Below are positions 7,562 to 10,833 of a stretch of DNA of 10,833 bases, one piece after another. Origin of the DNA: Bacteroidales bacterium (lineage in GTDB: Bacteria; Bacteroidota; Bacteroidia; Bacteroidales; VadinHA17); contig PMNJ01000204.1 of NCBI GenBank assembly GCA_003162595.1, forward strand, positions 7,206 through 18,038, in the 5' to 3' direction. Under the pieces are notes generated by a model that did no database searches, had not been told where the DNA came from, and saw nothing but the letters and a program-made list of their open reading frames with translations. Position 1 is the stretch's first letter; the number at the start of each line of letters is the position of its first letter. Position numbers and translations under genes: made by a program.

Positions 7562-8123
7562 TTTCCTTCTTATTTTGGTTACCATTCCTGATTGTTTTAA
7601 GCTGATTTACTATATAAGTCATGACTTCTAGTTTCGTCTGATAATGCTCAATCATTGCATTTATTATCCGTTCATCGTTTGGATTTGCCTTGAGTTCTTT
7701 CTGAAGAGATACATAAGTTGAATCCATGCTTTTTATCTCTTTCATAAGCATTGATTTTTGTACCGGATTATTTTTCAGATCCACATTTATGATTTCACCT
7801 TCCATAAGGTTTACCTGGTGCACATAATAGTTTTCTACCTCTTTATATTGAGGGGAGACCTGTCCGAGTGTCATTCTGGTGCTGCCGGTACGGATGAAAT
7901 GGTCCCAGGTCCAGAGTGAAGAGAGAGTAATCAACAGGGTTACCACTGCTGCCTTTAACAGGTAAGGTACAATACTTCTTTTAATGGTATTGATCTGAAA
8001 TCTTTTTTCAAGCTTCCTGTTAAATCTTTCCAGGTGACCTTCCGAAGGTTCTGCATCTTCGAAAAAATCCTTATTGTTCCTGATTGTGTCCTCTATGCTT
8101 TTCATATCCGTTGAATTTTTCAT
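7542..8123 (-). CDS. Single-pass membrane protein, putative anti-sigma factor
   Basis: This 193-aa protein has a charged cytoplasmic N-terminus, one hydrophobic segment (about residues 51-71, YLLKAAVVTLLITLSSLW) and a periplasmic C-terminal part rich in helix formers (about 120-185) that may be a coiled coil. The N-terminal motif PSEGHLERFNRKLEKRF (26-42) resembles the GH-x-ERF-x-x-KL motif I recall from Bacteroidota proteins encoded next to ECF sigma factors. No zinc-binding HxxxCxxC motif is present, so it is not a ZAS-type anti-sigma factor. Its ATG overlaps the sigma-factor stop codon (ATGA, 8120-8123) and its end overlaps the adhesin start, so the three genes are translationally coupled. 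The role, holding the sigma factor at the inner membrane until an envelope signal arrives, is inferred from gene order and topology only. Confidence 0.7.
   Translation of the reverse strand: MKNSTDMKSIEDTIRNNKDFFEDAEPSEGHLERFNRKLEKRFQINTIKRSIVPYLLKAAVVTLLITLSSLWTWDHFIRTGSTRMTLGQVSPQYKEVENYYVHQVNLMEGEIINVDLKNNPVQKSMLMKEIKSMDSTYVSLQKELKANPNDERIINAMIEHYQTKLEVMTYIVNQLKTIRNGNQNKKENEKVNL
7554..7568 (-). promoter_or_regulatory. Ribosome binding site and start of adhesin gene inside the anti-sigma gene
   Basis: On the minus strand AAGGAAAATGAAAAA spans 7568-7554, with AAGGA four bases before the ATG at 7561. It decides the adhesin start and lies within the last codons of the upstream gene. The identical 15-mer recurs at 8130-8116. 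Confidence 0.6.
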
Positions 8124-8130
8124 TTTCCTT
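8116..8130 (-). promoter_or_regulatory. Ribosome binding site and start of anti-sigma gene inside the sigma gene
   Basis: On the minus strand AAGGAAAATGAAAAA spans 8130-8116. The AAGGA is encoded by the final codons of the sigma factor and the ATG overlaps its TGA stop. This arrangement normally couples translation and keeps sigma and anti-sigma output balanced. Confidence 0.6.
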
Positions 8131-8680
8131 TTAATTCTCCAATGAGTTTTTGTTTTGCTCTTGAAAGCTGTGATCGTGATGTACTGCTGTTAATGGAAAG
8201 TATTTCCGCGATTTCATCGTGATCGTAACCTTCTAGAAGGTATAGAGAGAGTATCACTCTGTATCCGTCGGGAAGTCTTTCAATGGCCTCTTTTACCTCC
8301 TCAACCCTTACATCAATCTCTTCATATCTGGCCGTGTCTTCACCGCTGTCATCTCTTATACCAACATGCGACTCAATATCTTCAAAGACCGCTTTCCTTT
8401 TATTCAGGGCGTCAAGTGACCGGTTAACTACTATCTTTTTGAGCCATGCACCGAAACTTACGATTCCCGAATAAGTATCAATTTTTTCAAAGGCCGACAG
8501 GAATGATTCCTGCATTATATCTTCAGCTTCCATCGTGTCATTTACAATTCTCAGACTTGTATTGTACATAGCTTTGTAGTACAACTTGTAGATCTGAAAC
8601 TGTGCTTTCTGGTCACCAATTTTACACCCGTCCAAAAGATCCTGGTGTAGGTTTCTGAATGCCGCTTCTACATTTGCCAT
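8120..8680 (-). CDS. ECF-type RNA polymerase sigma factor (sigma-70 family)
   Basis: This 186-aa alternative sigma factor directs RNA polymerase to a small set of promoters. Region 2 covers about residues 23-85: KLYYKAMYNTSLRIV, then DIMQESFLSAFEKIDTY (core binding and -10 recognition), then FGAWLKKIVVNRSLDALNKRK. An acidic linker follows, then region 4 (about 129-180), LPDGYRVILSLYLLEGYDHDEIAEIL, with the recognition helix NSSTSRSQLSRAKQKL. Regions 1 and 3 are absent, as expected for ECF factors. The ATG at 8680 gives a normal N-terminus (MANVEAAFRNLHQDLL). A GTG at 8722 would add 14 residues but overlaps the only GA-rich stretch that could serve as its ribosome binding site, so it is less likely. 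It is the first gene of a coupled trio with the putative anti-sigma factor and the adhesin-like protein. Its promoter target is unknown; self-activation is plausible. Confidence 0.93.
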   Translation of the reverse strand: MANVEAAFRNLHQDLLDGCKIGDQKAQFQIYKLYYKAMYNTSLRIVNDTMEAEDIMQESFLSAFEKIDTYSGIVSFGAWLKKIVVNRSLDALNKRKAVFEDIESHVGIRDDSGEDTARYEEIDVRVEEVKEAIERLPDGYRVILSLYLLEGYDHDEIAEILSINSSTSRSQLSRAKQKLIGELKGK

Positions 8681-8692
8681 CTTTACGTAAAG
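8681..8692. promoter_or_regulatory. Perfect 12-bp palindrome abutting the sigma start codon
   Basis: CTTTACGTAAAG reads the same on both strands and touches the ATG at 8680. With no loop it is better suited to a dimeric DNA-binding protein than to an RNA hairpin. About two or three such palindromes are expected by chance in a window of this size, so only the position makes it notable. Confidence 0.25.
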
Positions 8693-8800
8693 ACTAGTTT
8701 TTATATGTGTTGCTGCACCCACCTTCTATTAATTTTCTAATCAATAGACGTGGTAAATTTTTTAATGCTGCACTCAATTTAAGAAATTTTAAAAGAAATT

Positions 8801-9637
8801 TCAGAAAAAGTTAAGAATTATTCCCTGAGTTACCTGACCGGTTGAGACGTTTAGCTCTGAACCAAACAAGCTGTGAGGTATGGAAAATACAAGCAGTAGC
8901 ACAATAGCAGCCAGTACAGTATAAATAGGCTTCTCATTCTTTCTGTTCATTGCGACTGCTAAAATCCAGAATATTAATGCAATAAGCGTTTTATTATCGG
9001 TCAGATCCCAGCCAAACGGAACACCGGTCCAGAAATTGCTAAATGCAAAATACTGAACCACCGGACCTAGTACCATACCACCTGCTATGAAAAGAATTAA
9101 GGTCCAGAGAGCATATTTTTTGTACAAAGGATATTTTATAACTGCCATCAATCCGGCAAGTGTCGAAAAAAGCATCGCAATAAACATTAAAAGTATATGT
9201 GGAATCAGAACAAATGCGGGTACATCGCCTTTGAATCTTATTACAACGGGGGTTTCCTTCAGATACGATCGTGTCGTCTTCGAATCAGTAACTTCAATAT
9301 AGTACTGTAATTTGCCTGCTGCAGGTTGCTGAGGTACGGCTGCATAAAAATCTTTATGTTTTGGATCAGCCCCATACAAGAAATTTTCAACCTGATATTC
9401 TTCATCGGCTTTAAATCTCTTAAAGAAAAGTTTTGCCCTGACAGTTGTATCATTAATATTTAATCTGACTTCCGGTTTTTCATTGAGACTCAGACTTCTG
9501 ACCAGCTTCACTTCGTGCAATGTATCATTGAGTGTCAGAATGAGTTTTTTCGGATAAGTAGGTCCGGTCATACGTTGGTAAACCGCAGCGCTGATCGTAA
9601 TAAGGAATGCCAGAAACCACAGGATAAATTTTTTCAT
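8801..9637 (-). CDS. Five-TM membrane protein with periplasmic beta domain, function unknown
   Basis: I do not recognise a named family for this 278-aa protein. Residues 2-20 form a first membrane segment. Residues about 28-136 are a soluble, strand-rich domain with FYAAVPQQPAAGKLQYYIEV, which resembles an Ig/fibronectin-type fold. Four more membrane segments follow at about 142-166, 175-197, 216-231 and 237-256. The positive-inside rule (KYPLYKKYA and NRKNEKP as cytoplasmic loops) puts the beta domain, the PFGWDLTDNKT loop and the C-terminus in the periplasm. PFGWDLTDNKTLIALIFW looks like the most conserved-type stretch, with polar and aromatic residues at a membrane edge. The gene lies 45 bp after the M28 peptidase and 120 bp before the sigma factor, so it may be co-transcribed with the peptidase. 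The start is the ATG directly before the first membrane segment; no Shine-Dalgarno is seen. A receptor, transporter subunit or redox-membrane role cannot be distinguished. Confidence 0.7.
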   Translation of the reverse strand: MKKFILWFLAFLITISAAVYQRMTGPTYPKKLILTLNDTLHEVKLVRSLSLNEKPEVRLNINDTTVRAKLFFKRFKADEEYQVENFLYGADPKHKDFYAAVPQQPAAGKLQYYIEVTDSKTTRSYLKETPVVIRFKGDVPAFVLIPHILLMFIAMLFSTLAGLMAVIKYPLYKKYALWTLILFIAGGMVLGPVVQYFAFSNFWTGVPFGWDLTDNKTLIALIFWILAVAMNRKNEKPIYTVLAAIVLLLVFSIPHSLFGSELNVSTGQVTQGIILNFF

Positions 9638-9682
9638 TTTGAAAAATATTTAATTTCAGATAAGCCTTAGACGCATATTCCT

Positions 9683-10833
9683 TTATACAAGTATCACTAA
9701 AACCACTTTTTTGCCCGCCCGTAAAACTTCTACACTGATGGTCTGTCCATGCTTGAGCTGGCCCATACGGAACATATAGTCCTGGATATTATTAACCTGT
9801 TTCCCATTAATGAATGTGATTATGTCACCTTTTTGCATTCCTCCGAGTGCTGCAGGTTTACCCGGAGTGACGAAATCAGCCCGCAGTCCGTTCTTAATAA
9901 CTCCGGCGAAATCGGGCATAATTCCCAATGTGACGCCTCTTCTTCTTGGATACCTGTTTACATCTTCTTTAGGGCCGGCTTCTTTAAACTCAAGCCTGGC
10001 ACTGTCATTGGCAAGCGCTTTTGCCACTTTGAAAATAAGAGCAGAGATCTCCACCATACCCTTGTAGTTTATTTTTTCCCAGGTGTCGGTTGGTGTATGA
10101 TAATCCATATGAGCCCCGGTAAAATAGAATAACACCGGTATATTCTTCCCATAGAAAGAAGAGTGGTCGGATGGCCCGTAACCTTCCGGAGAAAGTGTCA
10201 GCTTGATGACAGAAGTATCGCTGTTTGCATAAACCAGTTCTTTTAAACCGGTGGCAGTGCCAACTCCCCCGATCTCCATATTATTTGTCTCATTTAACCT
10301 GCCAACCATATCCATATTTATCATGGCATCGACTTTGGAAAGATCAATACACGGATCATCAACAAAATGTTTTGAACCCAGAAGTCCTTCTTCCTCACCG
10401 CTGAAAGAGAGAAAAATAATGCTTCTTTTATGACTTCCTTTCGTTTGCGCAAATTTTTTGGCAAGTTCGAGCATCATAGCTACTCCGGAGGCATTATCAT
10501 CAGCTCCGTGATGAATGCCTATTGTATCCAGTGCCCTGCTTCCGGAACCTGGTCCTCCCATTCCAAGATGATCAAAATGAGCACCTAGAATGATATATTC
10601 ATTTTTCATCTTCGGGTCCTCACCCGGAAGGAGCATCATAACATTTCTCGTGCCTGCCAGTTCCCTGAGAATTTCAGTTTTACCATTCACTTTAACATCT
10701 GCGGAAAATGAATATGGCTTTTTTGTTTCGTTAAGCTTCTTCTCAAGTGATGCTACTGTAGCATTTGATTTAGAGAGAATTGCATCGGCTACCTCTTTTT
10801 TTATTCTAAGAACAGGGATATCAACTGAATAAC
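9683..10833 (-). CDS. M28 zinc aminopeptidase with PA and PDZ domains (5' end outside window)
   Basis: The frame stays open to the right edge, so the 382 residues shown are a C-terminal part; the GTG at 10690 is an internal Val. The first visible residues (SVDIPVLRIKKEVADAIL) look like the end of a protease-associated (PA) domain inserted in the peptidase fold. The M28 metal ligands are all present. Numbered from the Val at 10690, they are His38 (HFDHLG), Asp64 (GADDNASG), Glu99/Glu100 (SGEEEG, catalytic base and ligand), Asp127 (NMDMVG) and His198 (DYHTPTDT). A PDZ domain follows at about 250-335 (LGIMPDF, then PAALGGMQKGDIITFINGKQV) and ends the protein. M28 enzymes release N-terminal amino acids using two zinc ions. 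Bacteroidota PA-M28-PDZ proteins are usually exported, but the signal peptide would lie outside the window. It is followed after 45 bp by the five-TM protein gene. Confidence 0.92.
   Translation of the reverse strand, partial: YSVDIPVLRIKKEVADAILSKSNATVASLEKKLNETKKPYSFSADVKVNGKTEILRELAGTRNVMMLLPGEDPKMKNEYIILGAHFDHLGMGGPGSGSRALDTIGIHHGADDNASGVAMMLELAKKFAQTKGSHKRSIIFLSFSGEEEGLLGSKHFVDDPCIDLSKVDAMINMDMVGRLNETNNMEIGGVGTATGLKELVYANSDTSVIKLTLSPEGYGPSDHSSFYGKNIPVLFYFTGAHMDYHTPTDTWEKINYKGMVEISALIFKVAKALANDSARLEFKEAGPKEDVNRYPRRRGVTLGIMPDFAGVIKNGLRADFVTPGKPAALGGMQKGDIITFINGKQVNNIQDYMFRMGQLKHGQTISVEVLRAGKKVVLVILV

Noticed and set aside
8681..8722. GTG start at 8722 for the sigma factor
   Set aside because: It adds 14 residues not typical of ECF sigma factors and its purine-rich stretch overlaps the GTG itself; the ATG at 8680 fits better, though this is not proven.
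6421..8772. Shared 10-mer TAATGCTGCA in the terminator (6421-6430) and upstream of the sigma gene (8763-8772)
   Set aside because: Dozens of repeated 10-mer pairs are expected in a 10.8-kb AT-rich window; no structure links the two sites.
8783..8802. GAAATTT/AAATTTC hairpin at the end of the five-TM protein gene
   Set aside because: It is a 7-bp stem with a single G-C pair overlapping the stop codon, not followed by a proper T-tract; AT-rich DNA gives such stems by chance.
10590..10832. Open frame on the plus strand opposite the M28 peptidase
   Set aside because: It is antisense to a gene with all catalytic motifs and shows low-complexity Ser/Phe-rich composition typical of a shadow frame.

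Overview
The window is 10.8 kb of AT-rich bacterial chromosome, most likely from a member of the Bacteroidota (Bacteroidales/Marinilabiliales-like). This is inferred from family style rather than a taxonomic search: a MutS2 starting MIYPENF, lipoprotein-anchored peptidases, an ECF sigma factor with the Bacteroidota-type region 2 (DIMQESFLSAFEKID), few strong Shine-Dalgarno sites, a candidate TTG-N19-TAnnTTTG promoter, and heptanucleotide arrays between genes. I see no transposase, integrase, phage gene, CRISPR array, tRNA or rRNA.

Left half, plus strand (1-6276): the 3' end of tex (S1/HhH transcription accessory protein), an intergenic hairpin, an exported S9 oligopeptidase B-like lipoprotein (537-2678), mutS2 (2750-5230) behind a heptad-repeat leader, and an exported Ntn-hydrolase isoaspartyl peptidase/asparaginase lipoprotein (5254-6276) only 23 bp after mutS2.

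Convergent junction (6277-6487): 211 bp without a gene. It holds a degenerate AGC-type heptad array and two tandem hairpins with T-tracts that serve the minus-strand operon.

Right half, minus strand (read from 10833 down to 6488): a PA-M28-PDZ metallopeptidase that enters the window incomplete, a five-TM membrane protein of unknown function, then a tightly coupled trio. The trio is an ECF sigma factor, a one-TM protein that is probably its anti-sigma factor, and an exported repeat protein with a tyrosine ladder (DUF4097-like adhesin type). The trio's two junctions overlap and share the same 15-base translation-start sequence, so the three proteins are probably one envelope-sensing module.

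Three of the eight genes encode peptidases with export signals or an expected exported location (S9, Ntn asparaginase, M28), which fits peptide use in the envelope. I found no clearly new multi-gene system. The items most worth a second look are the two 7-nt-period arrays, the sigma/anti-sigma/solenoid operon and the unknown five-TM protein.
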